Source of the DNA: JAJACP01 sp964350245
Lineage (GTDB): Bacteria; Chlamydiota; Chlamydiia; Chlamydiales; JAAKFR01
DNA: 64,000 nucleotides
Reading direction: 5' to 3'
Assembly (NCBI GenBank): GCA_964350245.1
Contig: CAYGJC010000006.1
Span: forward strand, 1 to 64,000
Shown here: positions 51,397-60,399 of the stretch, piece after piece
How the letters are laid out: each line of letters starts with the position of its first letter
Numbering within the stretch: position 1 is the stretch's first letter
Made by a program: the position numbers and the translations under genes
The notes under the pieces: generated by a model
What the model was told of the DNA's origin: nothing
What the model saw: the letters and a program-made list of their open reading frames with translations, nothing else
The model's database searches: none

Positions 51397-53482
51397 TCGG
51401 GTCTAATAGAGAGTAGATTGACTCCACACTCAATCGGCAAAGATGGGCTTCTCTATCTTCAATCCCGACAGACAGGATGCACTCTGTATTATTGTGATCA
51501 AGAGCCATACCGCAACAATACTCTACGCCTTGATGTTGAAAAGTAAACGGTTTGGAAAGTCCTTTAAGATTTAAATCCTGATCAAGATAGACAAAACGAT
51601 GTAGATAAACACGCTCATGTCCCACAACGACTTCGTGAATGAGCATGAGATAGCCATCTCCAAAAGCAATCGGAGCCGCAGACCCTCTAAAGCGGGAGAG
51701 ATCGAGAGGAGGCGTATACTCTTTGATCAGCTTGCAGGCCCCATTTTTCTTATCTACTTGATAGACAGTAAAGGGATCGCACAAGTAAACGACACAAAGT
51801 TCTCCTCGGTAAGAAAAGGGGAGCCAATTCTTTTCGCACCACCCCTTCCATCCATCCATGGGAACAAACGCCTTGACTGGCAGGTGTTGAGCAGTGGCCT
51901 TGCCCCCTAACTTGCACAGGATTTGAGATACAGAGTTCGGTTGATGATCGAAGGTTGAACACGTGAACCAGTTATCTCCATCTATTTCGACAAGGCGGCA
52001 GTCCTCCAGACCCTTCACTTGAGTGGGCTGCCGAAGACGCGGAAGCGTTTCTGTGATCTCTTTTTGGGATAGAAGCCTTAAATTTTTATCATACTCAAGG
52101 AAAAAGTTCTTTGTTCGAATGGTAGGATCATCGGGATCCCGCGAGCGATGCCCCATTCCTCCTTTCTGAGTATAGTTGACCGCTCTACATATCATGCTGT
52201 AACCGTGCTGGGTCTTCTGAATACTAGGATTCAAGGGACAATAGTATTCATCTAAACCTTCTCTGAGGGGAGGAAGCGTAACGGCGATGGGCGTGTAGTC
52301 TGCATGAGGCAAATTTTGCACATAATAGAGCGAGTTGCGGTGAGCCCACTCTTTGACCGATTGGGGGACGTTGCGGTTGAGTAAAATGCGATTAATCGCC
52401 TCCATCCCCTCTTCCTTAAAGGGGGTATAGTAAGCCGCAATAGAGAGTTCTTCGTCAAATTGATACAGATAAACAGGGTGGGAGATAAACAAAAGGTCGT
52501 CTTTGGGATACGGAATCGTCTTTCCCTGCTTGGCAAATAGATAGGCCAGTGCGTTTTCCCCATTGACTCTGTAATGTTTAGCTACATTCCATAAAGGTTC
52601 AGCACGAAGAGGGTGGTATTCGTACGCTTTTAAGTAGGAGGAAAGAGCAAGATTCCAGTACCCCATTTCTTCGTAACAAACGGCCATCATATACATGGAA
52701 TACCAGACTTCCTCTTTCCATCCCCCCCTATCGATTCGGTTTTTATACCACCGAACTGCCTCACCGTAATCCCCTAAACATTTGTGTGTTTGGGCCAAAT
52801 AAAACATATAGCGTGGATTGTGTGGCTCCTCTTTGAGTCCCTGAGTCAGCAATTCCAGATCGCGGGCAAATTTATTTGCTTTACACCCTCCATCCTCTTG
52901 ATCATCAATGGATAATGTACTGAGGGTTTCCTGGACAATCAAAGCAGGACAAGCCCAATACTCATGCGTCACCCCTCTGCTTTCCCAGGGAAGTGAAGCG
53001 CGTATCAAACGGGTATTGTAGTAGGCTAGGGAGGGAGAGCGTTGCAAGACAAGGTAGCTATCGGTTCGGAGCGCCTGTTTAGTAAACTGCTCCCCAACCA
53101 CCAATAACATATCGGCATCGAGTAAAAGTAGATAAGTCTGCTCGAGAGGACACTGGTGCTTTTCTAGGGTCTCTTGAGCCGCTTGAACTGAAAGTGTGCG
53201 GTTGTATCCAAAGTTACGCCACTCATGTTGATAAACAGCCCCGGGAATCTCATGCTTATGCATAAAAGTTTCCACAATTTCCACTGTATCATCGGTGGAA
53301 CCCGTATCACAAATCACCATATAGTCTACGATATCTTTAACACTGTCGAGGCACCGCTCAATGACACTGGATTCGTTTTTTACGATCATCGTTAGGCAAA
53401 GCTTGGGCTGAGCGCCGTGAACAAAGCTCGAGGGGACTAAAAGCAAAAAGAACAGGTAAAAGAAGCGTTTAGTTCGAATCAT
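51371..53482 (-). CDS. exported GT2 glycosyltransferase-TPR-propeller fusion
   Basis: 703 residues. Signal peptide ~1-23 (FFYLFFLLLVPSSFVHGAQ). A GT-A glycosyltransferase family 2 domain at ~27-170 has 'LCLTMIVKNESSVIERCLDS', DTGSTDDT (59-66) and the DXD-type D122-A-D124. TPR-like helices follow at ~205-340 ('YLAQTHKCLGDYGEAVRWYK'). The C-terminal ~300 residues resemble a five-bladed-propeller glycosidase/phosphorylase of the GH130 kind ('YYCPLNPSI', 'LEDCRLVEIDGDNWF', 'RGSAAPIAFGDGYLMLIHEV'). The GT2-TPR combination is also known from giant viruses and other chlamydiae. The signal peptide is unexpected because GT2 donors are cytosolic. Confidence 0.82.
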   Translation of the reverse strand: MIRTKRFFYLFFLLLVPSSFVHGAQPKLCLTMIVKNESSVIERCLDSVKDIVDYMVICDTGSTDDTVEIVETFMHKHEIPGAVYQHEWRNFGYNRTLSVQAAQETLEKHQCPLEQTYLLLLDADMLLVVGEQFTKQALRTDSYLVLQRSPSLAYYNTRLIRASLPWESRGVTHEYWACPALIVQETLSTLSIDDQEDGGCKANKFARDLELLTQGLKEEPHNPRYMFYLAQTHKCLGDYGEAVRWYKNRIDRGGWKEEVWYSMYMMAVCYEEMGYWNLALSSYLKAYEYHPLRAEPLWNVAKHYRVNGENALAYLFAKQGKTIPYPKDDLLFISHPVYLYQFDEELSIAAYYTPFKEEGMEAINRILLNRNVPQSVKEWAHRNSLYYVQNLPHADYTPIAVTLPPLREGLDEYYCPLNPSIQKTQHGYSMICRAVNYTQKGGMGHRSRDPDDPTIRTKNFFLEYDKNLRLLSQKEITETLPRLRQPTQVKGLEDCRLVEIDGDNWFTCSTFDHQPNSVSQILCKLGGKATAQHLPVKAFVPMDGWKGWCEKNWLPFSYRGELCVVYLCDPFTVYQVDKKNGACKLIKEYTPPLDLSRFRGSAAPIAFGDGYLMLIHEVVVGHERVYLHRFVYLDQDLNLKGLSKPFTFQHQGVEYCCGMALDHNNTECILSVGIEDREAHLCRLSVESIYSLLDPIKRIEDGK

Positions 53483-53557
53483 TGGAAATCACATCGCTTT
53501 TGATTAAAAAGAAGCATGCTACCGTTTTTTTTGCTTTAAGGTGAAGAGAAAATGTGC

Positions 53558-54418
53558 TTAGAAATTAGTATCAAAACGACAGAATCTTTCTATTACGGGG
53601 ATGGGATTTCTCTGAACGGGGGGGAATAAACAAAGCCAACACTTGCTAAGACACAGGGGAAAAGGAAGGTAGAGATGAAGCGCCCCTTGCACATTGGTTC
53701 CAAAGATACGATCATGGTAGACAAGCCCTTCTAAGCGAAAGCGATTACATACCCACGTTTCCACTCGTCCCATTGCACCAACAAGGGAGTCACAGCATTC
53801 GGATCCGTAAAAATAGGGACCAACAGCTCCATAAAGGGAGAAGCATTTGCATGAGAAAAAAGACCTTCCGACTTCGAGATCAAATCCCCACATTATGCCG
53901 CGAAACTCATCTCTAACTGCCACAAAATCACCCGGATACTCAAATACAGTTGTTTCGACCAGGGCTCTCCTATCTCCAATGGGCCAGTATCCATTTGCTC
54001 TCAGATCCAAGCATTTTCCCAAAAACTCTACCCCTATACTCATCTGTTGCAGATAGTCATTGAACACCTCGCGAGCGTCATAATAGAGGTTGATGCCCAA
54101 CATTTCTTGGCGATTTGAGGTAAACGTTCTCCAGCCTATACCCGCATTGTATGCCTGGCACCCATTACTGATCCTGTTGAATTGGAAGTCGAGAAAAGGG
54201 TAGCACTGCAACTGCTGGTGATATAAAGCTAAAAATCCTTCTGCAGATGCGTACCCTCCATTGTAGCTCAATCCCTTACCCCCCACGTAGTGGACGCTCG
54301 GGATAAAGGCGTATGACCATGGGCTAGAACACAGACTAGTATAGACAACTTCCTCATAGCCTACTAGCTGTGAAAAGCTTTTTGCTAAACAAAGGCTGAG
54401 AAAAATCCAATTTTTCAA
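53558..54418 (-). CDS. outer-membrane beta-barrel protein (inverse-autotransporter-like)
   Basis: 286 residues. No ATG is available; TTG 54418 gives 'MKNWIFLSLCLAKSF', a plausible signal peptide. The mature part alternates short amphipathic strands with aromatic ends, and contains 'GIGWRTF', 'LGINLYYDAREVFNDYLQQM', 'SIGVEFLGKCLDLRANGYWP' and 'VGPYFYG', close to the IAT (intimin/invasin) beta-domain pattern. It ends in 'RFDTNF', with the terminal Phe usual for outer-membrane barrels. There is no passenger domain, so it is a stand-alone barrel. Cysteine-rich for a barrel, as is common in chlamydial envelopes. Confidence 0.7.
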   Translation of the reverse strand: MKNWIFLSLCLAKSFSQLVGYEEVVYTSLCSSPWSYAFIPSVHYVGGKGLSYNGGYASAEGFLALYHQQLQCYPFLDFQFNRISNGCQAYNAGIGWRTFTSNRQEMLGINLYYDAREVFNDYLQQMSIGVEFLGKCLDLRANGYWPIGDRRALVETTVFEYPGDFVAVRDEFRGIMWGFDLEVGRSFFSCKCFSLYGAVGPYFYGSECCDSLVGAMGRVETWVCNRFRLEGLVYHDRIFGTNVQGALHLYLPFPLCLSKCWLCLFPPVQRNPIPVIERFCRFDTNF

Positions 54419-54479
54419 AGATCAAGACTCTTTTTTACCTAAAAGAAAGAGAGCAAGATTGCTGCCAATATGCCACAGT

Positions 54480-55892
54480 TTACAAAGCCCCAGCAAAAAA
54501 CATTCTTAGCACCCAAAAAAAGAAGACAGATAAAATTGCGCCGGCAGGTACTGTCACCACCCAAGAAATCACAATATCACGAATGGTATTGAGGTTAATG
54601 GCACCAATACCACGGGCAAAGCCCACACCCAAAACAGCTCCTACCAAAACGTGCGTAGTAGAGATAGGGAGTCCAAGCTTAGAAGCTAATACAATGGTGA
54701 GAGCGGCACCAAAACCAGCAGCAAATCCGCGCGAAGGGGTCAGCTCTGTGATCTTTCTGCCCACAGTTTCAATGACACGCCAACCCCACGTGGCCAAACC
54801 GACAATAATGCCCACTCCCCCAAGCAGCAGAAGCCAAACAGGAACACTTTGCCCTAGAATGGGGTTTCCCTTTAACACGTTGAAAATAGCGGAAAGAGGA
54901 CCAATTGCATTGGCCACATCATTAGATCCGTGAGCAAAAGCCATAAAACAGGCAATGATGATCTGTAAATAAATGAAGATACGCTCGACTACGACATAAT
55001 CATCCGATTTAACCTCAGGAGTCTCGATTTTTTCCGAAAGGGCGTGCACTTCATCTAAAAGGGCATGCACCTTGTCTTGCATCATGCCTAAAGAGGCCAC
55101 TTCTACACGCCTCAAATGCTTTTGTGCCTTTTTCAAGCCAATCTCGACATCAAGATTGTGCTGCCGAGCGGGCACCTTAGGCTCTTGAATCCGCCTGACG
55201 AGGAGGTAAGAGATGCCTCCACACACCACACCTGATATACATGCGATTAGAAAGACTTTGAAGATATTGAGGTGCATAGCAAGGTTGGAGAGACCTCCGA
55301 AAAGAATGATGATCGATAGAACAAAAAAGATCACAAAAACCAAATAGGGTGTCAGCCGTTTAGCCGCTAAAATCGGGTTTTGATGGTAGAGAATTTTGCG
55401 ACGGATGATCGAAAAGATTAAATAAGCCAATGCACCACCCAAAAGAGGTGAAATCACCCAACTAGCTGCAATAGAACCAATTTGCCCCCAGTAAATGGCA
55501 TCAAAGCCCCCCAAAACAAGTCCAAATCCCAAAACCGCCCCCACAATCGAGTGAGTTGTGGAAACAGGCCATCCAAAAAAGGAAGCGGTTTGCAGCCACA
55601 TCCCTGTTGCCAGAAGAGAAGCGAGCATTCCATACACATAATCGGCTTTGTCATGAGAAAACAGTCCCGGATTGACAATCCCCGACTCAATGGTTTCAGA
55701 TACCCCTCCGCCTAAGAGAAAGGCACCTGCAAACTCAAAAATAGCGGCAATAAGAACAGCTTGCTTTAGAGTAAGCGCCCCGGAACCGACTGAAGTACCC
55801 ACGGCATTAGCCACATCGTTGGCACCGATATTCCACGCAACATAAAACCCTAAAACGATCGCAAGAATGATGAGGATGAGGGTAATAGACAT
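54480..55892 (-). CDS. inorganic phosphate transporter (Pit/PHO4 family)
   Basis: 470 residues with two homologous membrane halves. Signature GANDVANAVGTSVGSGALT begins near residue 23 and is echoed in the second half as 'GSNDVANAIGPLSAIF'; 'WPVSTTHSIVGAVLG' and 'LPISTTHVLVGAVLG' are the paired STTH motifs. A ~100-residue cytoplasmic loop separates the halves. It imports phosphate with a cation. The DUF47/PhoU-like gene four bases upstream is its usual partner. Recalled counterpart in C. trachomatis: ygo4 (CT692). Confidence 0.95.
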   Translation of the reverse strand: MSITLILIILAIVLGFYVAWNIGANDVANAVGTSVGSGALTLKQAVLIAAIFEFAGAFLLGGGVSETIESGIVNPGLFSHDKADYVYGMLASLLATGMWLQTASFFGWPVSTTHSIVGAVLGFGLVLGGFDAIYWGQIGSIAASWVISPLLGGALAYLIFSIIRRKILYHQNPILAAKRLTPYLVFVIFFVLSIIILFGGLSNLAMHLNIFKVFLIACISGVVCGGISYLLVRRIQEPKVPARQHNLDVEIGLKKAQKHLRRVEVASLGMMQDKVHALLDEVHALSEKIETPEVKSDDYVVVERIFIYLQIIIACFMAFAHGSNDVANAIGPLSAIFNVLKGNPILGQSVPVWLLLLGGVGIIVGLATWGWRVIETVGRKITELTPSRGFAAGFGAALTIVLASKLGLPISTTHVLVGAVLGVGFARGIGAINLNTIRDIVISWVVTVPAGAILSVFFFWVLRMFFAGAL

Positions 55893-55896
55893 TTGA

Positions 55897-56571
55897 TTAT
55901 TTAACCTCGAGTATCATTCTCACTCGATTGGCTAGTTTTTCAGACTCATCTGAAAGAGAAGCAAGCTCTTGTATCACTTTCATCCATAAGAAGAAAGTGG
56001 GGTTAGACATAGAATCGGACTCCTGGAACATCTTTTTAAGAAGAGCGCGCTGCACAACATCGCACTCATGTTCTTTAAAAGCGACCTGATCGACCATTGT
56101 GCGCACTTTTTCAGCCTCTTTCCCCCCAAATGAACTCTCCAGGAGCTGGCCCATCTCTTTAATAATCAGGTAGACTCCATCAAAGGTTTCTAAATTTTTT
56201 GTTAAAAAGGCGTGAAACTCTTCCTCAAAAGCGGGGAGTATCTCCAAGTCACGGAAGGTCAAAAGAAGAGCGGCATCTTCCACTCTATCAGCAATATTGT
56301 CTTGCAAAGCAAGAATCTCCAGCAAGCTACCCCGTGCAATGGGAAGAAAAAGGCCTGTGGGAAGGTTATTACGGATTTCATTTTTTGTCAGGTCCGCTTC
56401 ATGTTCGAGCTTAGAAATCGTTTTGGCCAGCTCGGCTACAAGCTTATAATCTTTTTTTTCCAAAGCTTCAAAAATAACAAGAACCTGCTTCACGCACGCC
56501 GCTACTTTTTCCATATGGATTTGAAGGGGATCAAAAGGAGAGCGGCCAAAAAGACGTGCTAAAGTCTGCAT
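55897..56571 (-). CDS. DUF47/PhoU-like regulator of phosphate transport
   Basis: 224 residues; AGGTAA before the ATG. Begins 'MQTLARLFGRSPFDPLQIHM', then PhoU-like helical bundles with acidic metal-binding patches: 'LEHEADLTKNEIRNNL', 'LLEILALQDNIADRVEDAAL' and 'FKEHECDVVQRALLKKMF'. The E..HE.D motifs bind metal clusters in PhoU relatives. It lies four bases before the Pit permease gene and is presumed to control it. Divergent from dppD across 54 bases. Confidence 0.93.
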   Translation of the reverse strand: MQTLARLFGRSPFDPLQIHMEKVAACVKQVLVIFEALEKKDYKLVAELAKTISKLEHEADLTKNEIRNNLPTGLFLPIARGSLLEILALQDNIADRVEDAALLLTFRDLEILPAFEEEFHAFLTKNLETFDGVYLIIKEMGQLLESSFGGKEAEKVRTMVDQVAFKEHECDVVQRALLKKMFQESDSMSNPTFFLWMKVIQELASLSDESEKLANRVRMILEVK

Positions 56572-56625
56572 GAGTTACCTTTTTGCCGTGATAATAATAG
56601 ATCCGCTCGATAATGTATAGTTTCT

Positions 56626-57630
56626 ATGCTAAATGTACGTCATTTAACAACCAAACTGAGACTGAAGGGTAAGTGCCATACCGTTGTAGACAATCTTTCT
56701 TTTGAACTGAAAGCGGGGCAAACGCTCGCTCTTGTGGGCGAATCTGGGTGCGGAAAATCGTTGACCGCTCACTCTCTTCTTCGGATCCTACCCGAGCCAC
56801 CGGCCCTCCCTTCTCAGGGAGAGATTCTCTATCGGGATGTCAATTTACTGACTCTTTCTGAGGCCAAAATGCGCCAGATCCGTGGGCAAAAAATCGCGAT
56901 GATTTTTCAAGACCCTATGACAGCCCTCAACCCCGTTTACACCATCGGCGACCAACTTTTTGAGGTGGCAACAGTGCACCTCAAGCAAGGGCATAAAGAG
57001 GCAGAAGCAACTGTTTTACAAGCATTTGAAGATGTTCACCTTGCTAATCCAAAAGCACTCATGAGTGCTTATCCTCACCAGCTTTCCGGAGGCATGCTAC
57101 AAAGAGCCATGATTGCCATGGCGTTGCTTTGCTCCCCGGATATCCTCATTGCCGATGAGCCCACAACGGCTTTGGACGTGACGATTCAGGCACAGATTCT
57201 TCATCTACTCAAAGAACTTCAGGACAAAAAAGGGATGGGGACGTTGATGATCACCCATGACATGGGTGTTGTAGCCGAAATCGCAGATGAGGTGGTTGTG
57301 ATGTATGGAGGCGCTCAAATCGAAGAGGGTGATGTACACGCTCTTTTTGACAATCCCTCTCATCCCTATACACAAGGCCTTTTCGCGGCCCGGCCGGCGG
57401 GAGTTCATCATGGGAAGCTCCCTACCATCGAAGGCTCAGTCCCAAAAGTGGGAGCACTCCCAAAAGGGTGCTCTTTTCACCCTCGCTGCCAATATGCAAT
57501 GGATATTTGCCGGACACAGAAGCCCCCCTCCTTCACCCTGCCTGAAAAGGGACACAAGGCACGGTGCTGGCTTTATGACAAAGACTTAAAGTGGAAGCTT
57601 GCAGATGAAGAAACTTTTGAAAGTGACTAA
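56626..57630 (+). CDS. dppD: oligopeptide/dipeptide ABC transporter ATPase
   Basis: 334 residues. Walker A 'LVGESGCGKSLTAHSLLRIL', Q-loop 'MIFQDPMTALNPVYTIGDQL', ABC signature 'LSGGMLQRAMIAMALL', Walker B 'ILIADEPTTALD', H-loop 'LMITHDMG'. The C-terminal oligopeptide-transporter segment has 'GCSFHPRC' and later Cys residues that bind an Fe-S cluster or metal in this subfamily. It pairs with dppF and presumably energises oppABC. Its 3' end overlaps dppF by 26 bases. Confidence 0.94.
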   Translation: MLNVRHLTTKLRLKGKCHTVVDNLSFELKAGQTLALVGESGCGKSLTAHSLLRILPEPPALPSQGEILYRDVNLLTLSEAKMRQIRGQKIAMIFQDPMTALNPVYTIGDQLFEVATVHLKQGHKEAEATVLQAFEDVHLANPKALMSAYPHQLSGGMLQRAMIAMALLCSPDILIADEPTTALDVTIQAQILHLLKELQDKKGMGTLMITHDMGVVAEIADEVVVMYGGAQIEEGDVHALFDNPSHPYTQGLFAARPAGVHHGKLPTIEGSVPKVGALPKGCSFHPRCQYAMDICRTQKPPSFTLPEKGHKARCWLYDKDLKWKLADEETFESD

Positions 57631-58555
57631 TCTGAAGAAATTTTTTCCAATCAAACAGGGAATTTTTCGACGGCATGTAGGCGATGTAAAAGCTGTTGAT
57701 GGCGTCTCCTTCTCCATTCAAGAAGGAGAAATCGTGGGGCTTGTGGGAGAATCAGGTTCTGGCAAAAGTACCGTGGGCCGAGCGGCGATTCGCTTGATCG
57801 AACCAACAGATGGTGAGATTGAATTTTTGGGGGAAGATTTCCGAGCTGCTTCTAACCGGCAATTGCGGCATTTACGCCGCAAGGTTCAGATGGTGTTTCA
57901 AGACCCTCTCGCTTCACTCAATCCTCGTAAAACAGTTTTGGAAAATTTAGGTGAACCGCTTCTTTATCACAAACAAGTGCATTCATTTGACGAGCAAGTT
58001 GTCGCCGTTGAAAAGATCCTAAGAAAGGTGGGGATCTCTCCCTCGACGCTTGACAACTACCCCCACCAATTTTCCGGAGGGCAGCAGCAGCGTCTCTCTA
58101 TTGGACGCGCATTGGGATTGCAACCTAAATTAATTATCTGTGATGAGGCGGTCTCAGCTCTAGATCTTTCCGTTCAGGCGCAGATTTTGAATCTGCTTAT
58201 CGATTTAAAACAGGCATTTAAGCTGAGTTATCTCTTTATTTCTCACGACCTTTCAGTTGTCCGGCACCTTTGTGACCGCATCTTGGTGATGTACCGTGGG
58301 AAAATTGTGGAGGAGGGGCCGACAGAAGAGCTCTTTGAAAATCCAAAACATCCGTATACGCAGTTGCTTCTAGCCTCTGTCCCTAGAAAGCATCCTCAGG
58401 ACCCCAAGGCTCCGTTGCCGCAGAAAGTGGAGCGAGCGACACGGTTTTCAGGATGTCCCTTTTTCGACCGATGTCCTGTGTCTAAGTCAGGCTGTGAACT
58501 GAACCTTCCTCCTCCCAAATCAATTGGCGATCACACCTATAGTTGCATCCACTAG
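57605..58555 (+). CDS. dppF: oligopeptide/dipeptide ABC transporter ATPase
   Basis: 316 residues from ATG 57605 (GGAAG upstream, inside dppD). OppF-type start 'LLKVTNLKKFFPIKQGIFRR', Walker A 'LVGESGSGKSTVGRAAIRLI', Q-loop 'MVFQDPLASLNPRKTVLENL', signature 'FSGGQQQRLSIGRALGL', Walker B 'LIICDEAVSALDLSVQ', and a C-terminal cysteine motif 'GCPFFDRCP'. It acts as heterodimer partner of the preceding ATPase. Gene order dppD-dppF-parB matches the recalled Chlamydia arrangement. Confidence 0.94.
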   Translation: MKKLLKVTNLKKFFPIKQGIFRRHVGDVKAVDGVSFSIQEGEIVGLVGESGSGKSTVGRAAIRLIEPTDGEIEFLGEDFRAASNRQLRHLRRKVQMVFQDPLASLNPRKTVLENLGEPLLYHKQVHSFDEQVVAVEKILRKVGISPSTLDNYPHQFSGGQQQRLSIGRALGLQPKLIICDEAVSALDLSVQAQILNLLIDLKQAFKLSYLFISHDLSVVRHLCDRILVMYRGKIVEEGPTEELFENPKHPYTQLLLASVPRKHPQDPKAPLPQKVERATRFSGCPFFDRCPVSKSGCELNLPPPKSIGDHTYSCIH

Positions 58556-58606
58556 ACAGTCTGAGACTATTGAACAACTGTTCTCTGTATCGGCTTTTGC
58601 TACCTG

Positions 58607-58637
58607 CCCATTTTTAAGTGATTTGTTAAAAATTGGG
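58607..58637. terminator. hairpin between convergent dppF and parB
   Basis: CCCATTTTTAA (58607-58617) pairs with TTAAAAATTGGG (58626-58637) apart from one bulged T. It lies between two convergent stops and has A/T tracts in the stem itself, so it may serve both directions. No long T tail is seen. Confidence 0.4.
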
Positions 58638-58639
58638 GA

Positions 58640-59440
58640 CTAACTTGCTGGTACTTGCAGGAGCTCCGAGAGACGCTCCAAATCTTCTGTGCTATAGTAA
58701 TGAAGCGTGATCTTTCCCCCACGACGAGCCGGAGCAATCTCCACTTTTGTCCCAAAGCGCTCTTTTAAATGCTCTTCTATTTCCTCAAGATGAGGATCCC
58801 GGCCTCCCCCTGTCACCTTCTTCTTTTTATGCGAAAGCTTGCGACTCTCATTTTCCGCATCACGCACCGTTAACTGCTTATCCACAATCAACTTTGTTAA
58901 CATGTCTTGTAGCTCAGAGCCGTCCAAAGAGAGAATGGCTTTAGCATGCCCCATAGAAATCTCTCCCTTTGAAAGGGTCTGCTGAATGGTTTGAGGCAAG
59001 GTGAGCAAACGAAGATAATTCGCTACTGTAGAGCGCTTTTTACCCACTTTTTCCGAAACTTCTTCTTGCGTCATGCGAAAGACGGTAATCAATTTCTGAA
59101 AGGCCTCGGCTAACTCCATTGGATCCAAATTAACACGCTGTACATTTTCGATTAGCGTCGATTTAGCTGCATGCTCATCATCAGAATCACGCACTAAAAC
59201 AGAGAGCTTTTTCAAACCCGCACGCTTGGCAGCGCGCCAACGGCGCTCACCGGCAATTAGCTCATAGTAAAGAACCTTCCCTCCACTGACCACTTTTCGC
59301 ACAACAGGAGGATGAATGAGTCCCACTGCCTGAATCGATGTCGCCAACTCATCCAGCTCCTCGTCAGAAAAATGGCGCCGCGGTTGAAATGGACTCACCC
59401 GAACAGCTTCTAAATCAACACTCTCAATTGTCTCTTCCAC
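58640..59440 (-). CDS. parB: chromosome-partitioning protein ParB
   Basis: 266 residues, starting at GTG 59440. The N-terminal CTPase/ParB box has 'PFQPRRHFSDEELDELATSI' and 'LIAGERRWRAAKRAGL'. The central helix-turn-helix has 'MTQEEVSEKVGKKRSTVANY' and 'GEISMGHAKAILSL'. The C-terminal dimer domain is shorter than in many ParBs. It binds parS sites and loads SMC near the origin; no parA and no obvious 16-bp parS palindrome were seen here. The start overlaps the end of the GT9 gene by 17 bases. Corresponds to CT688 as recalled. Confidence 0.94.
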   Translation of the reverse strand: MEETIESVDLEAVRVSPFQPRRHFSDEELDELATSIQAVGLIHPPVVRKVVSGGKVLYYELIAGERRWRAAKRAGLKKLSVLVRDSDDEHAAKSTLIENVQRVNLDPMELAEAFQKLITVFRMTQEEVSEKVGKKRSTVANYLRLLTLPQTIQQTLSKGEISMGHAKAILSLDGSELQDMLTKLIVDKQLTVRDAENESRKLSHKKKKVTGGGRDPHLEEIEEHLKERFGTKVEIAPARRGGKITLHYYSTEDLERLSELLQVPAS

Positions 59441-60374
59441 TATCTCTCATCCTTTTTAACGCTGCGAAGATTTGCTCATCATTTAAATGGTTCACGTGCA
59501 CGGGATGGTACAGCGTTGTCACTTCTTTACTCAAAGGAGCCCATTCGACTGGATTGGTTTCTCCGTAAAGGACAACTGCCTTTTTCCCCAAAGCGGCGCC
59601 AATATGGGCCACGCCTCCATCTTCGACAAAATAATAATCGGTTGCGTCAAGAAATACCATAAACTCTTCAAAATTTCGAGTAAAATGCACAAGATAGTCC
59701 ATGTTCAACTGAGCAGCGAGTGCATGAGCACGCTGTGCATCTTTTGGTTGACTCACAATCAACACACTGATGGCTCTTTCCGCATGCAGTCGATTCAGAA
59801 GAGCGGCATAGCGGTTGGTATCTAAACGGCTAGCTGCACGTGTTGTCGTCGCACTGACCAAAACAGTAGGTGAGGAAAAGGAGAAAGGCCTTTTTGTTTT
59901 CGGAACGGTTAAAACCGGATAGAGTACCTCGGGCACCTCCTCACAATCGGGCTCGACTAATTTTAAGCTTTTTAACGCTTGATGCATCAGCCGACTGGTA
60001 TCAAGGTGGTATGGACGGTTGACAAGTCGGCTATCCCAACTCGCATCAACATAAGCAAATCTCTCTTCTGCCTTTAATAAATACAAAAATACATTCATGA
60101 GCTTCATGGGCGAGGTTTTAGCTGAATAAGCGCACTTAAATTGATGGCGAAAACGACGCGCCACACGCCACATATTGAATAGCTTATTTCCACGAGAGGG
60201 AAGCACAATAACACGGCCTACAGAAGGCAAATAGGGGATCAAGGAGGCGTTATGCCTATCGACAAAAAGAGTGATCTTTGTTTCGGGTTCATAAACCTGA
60301 AAGTAACGAACAAGCGGGAAGGCACACAAAAGATCTCCCAGTCCATTTCTTCTTACTATTGCGATTTTTTTCAT
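59424..60374 (-). CDS. glycosyltransferase family 9 (heptosyltransferase-like)
   Basis: 316 residues from ATG 60374 (MKKIAIVRRNGLGDLLCAFP), the classic GT9 start with the RxxGLGD loop; a longer frame would read through the opposite gene. The C-terminal Rossmann half has 'VSATTTRAASRLDTNRYAAL', 'YYFVEDGGVAHIGAALGKKA' and 'VLYGETNPVEWAPL', the sugar-nucleotide site of ADP-heptose:LPS heptosyltransferases. Acceptor and donor are not certain; chlamydial LPS normally lacks heptose, so other lipid or core sugars are possible. It sits between parB and sufS in an inserted glycan cassette. Confidence 0.87.
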   Translation of the reverse strand: MKKIAIVRRNGLGDLLCAFPLVRYFQVYEPETKITLFVDRHNASLIPYLPSVGRVIVLPSRGNKLFNMWRVARRFRHQFKCAYSAKTSPMKLMNVFLYLLKAEERFAYVDASWDSRLVNRPYHLDTSRLMHQALKSLKLVEPDCEEVPEVLYPVLTVPKTKRPFSFSSPTVLVSATTTRAASRLDTNRYAALLNRLHAERAISVLIVSQPKDAQRAHALAAQLNMDYLVHFTRNFEEFMVFLDATDYYFVEDGGVAHIGAALGKKAVVLYGETNPVEWAPLSKEVTTLYHPVHVNHLNDEQIFAALKRMRDSGRDN

Positions 60375-60386
60375 AAGCGGTATAAT
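60359..60386 (+). promoter_or_regulatory. promoter for the gene starting at 60400
   Basis: TTGCGA (60359-60364), a 16-base spacer and a perfect TATAAT (60381-60386). A start of transcription near 60393 puts the ATG at 60385 inside the -10 box, which is why ATG 60400 is chosen for the gene. The box overlaps the first codons of the divergent GT9 gene. Confidence 0.6.
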
Positions 60387-60399
60387 GGTGGCCGGTATT

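Noticed and set aside
59480..59520. parS-like site near parB (GGTTCACGTGCACGG)
   Set aside because: Only a short CACGTG core; it lacks the 16-bp TGTTCCACGTGAAACA-type palindrome and lies within the GT9 coding sequence.
60385..60399. ATG at 60385 as start of the TPR-like gene
   Set aside because: It overlaps a perfect TATAAT box with a suitable -35, so the transcript would begin downstream of it; ATG 60400 is used.
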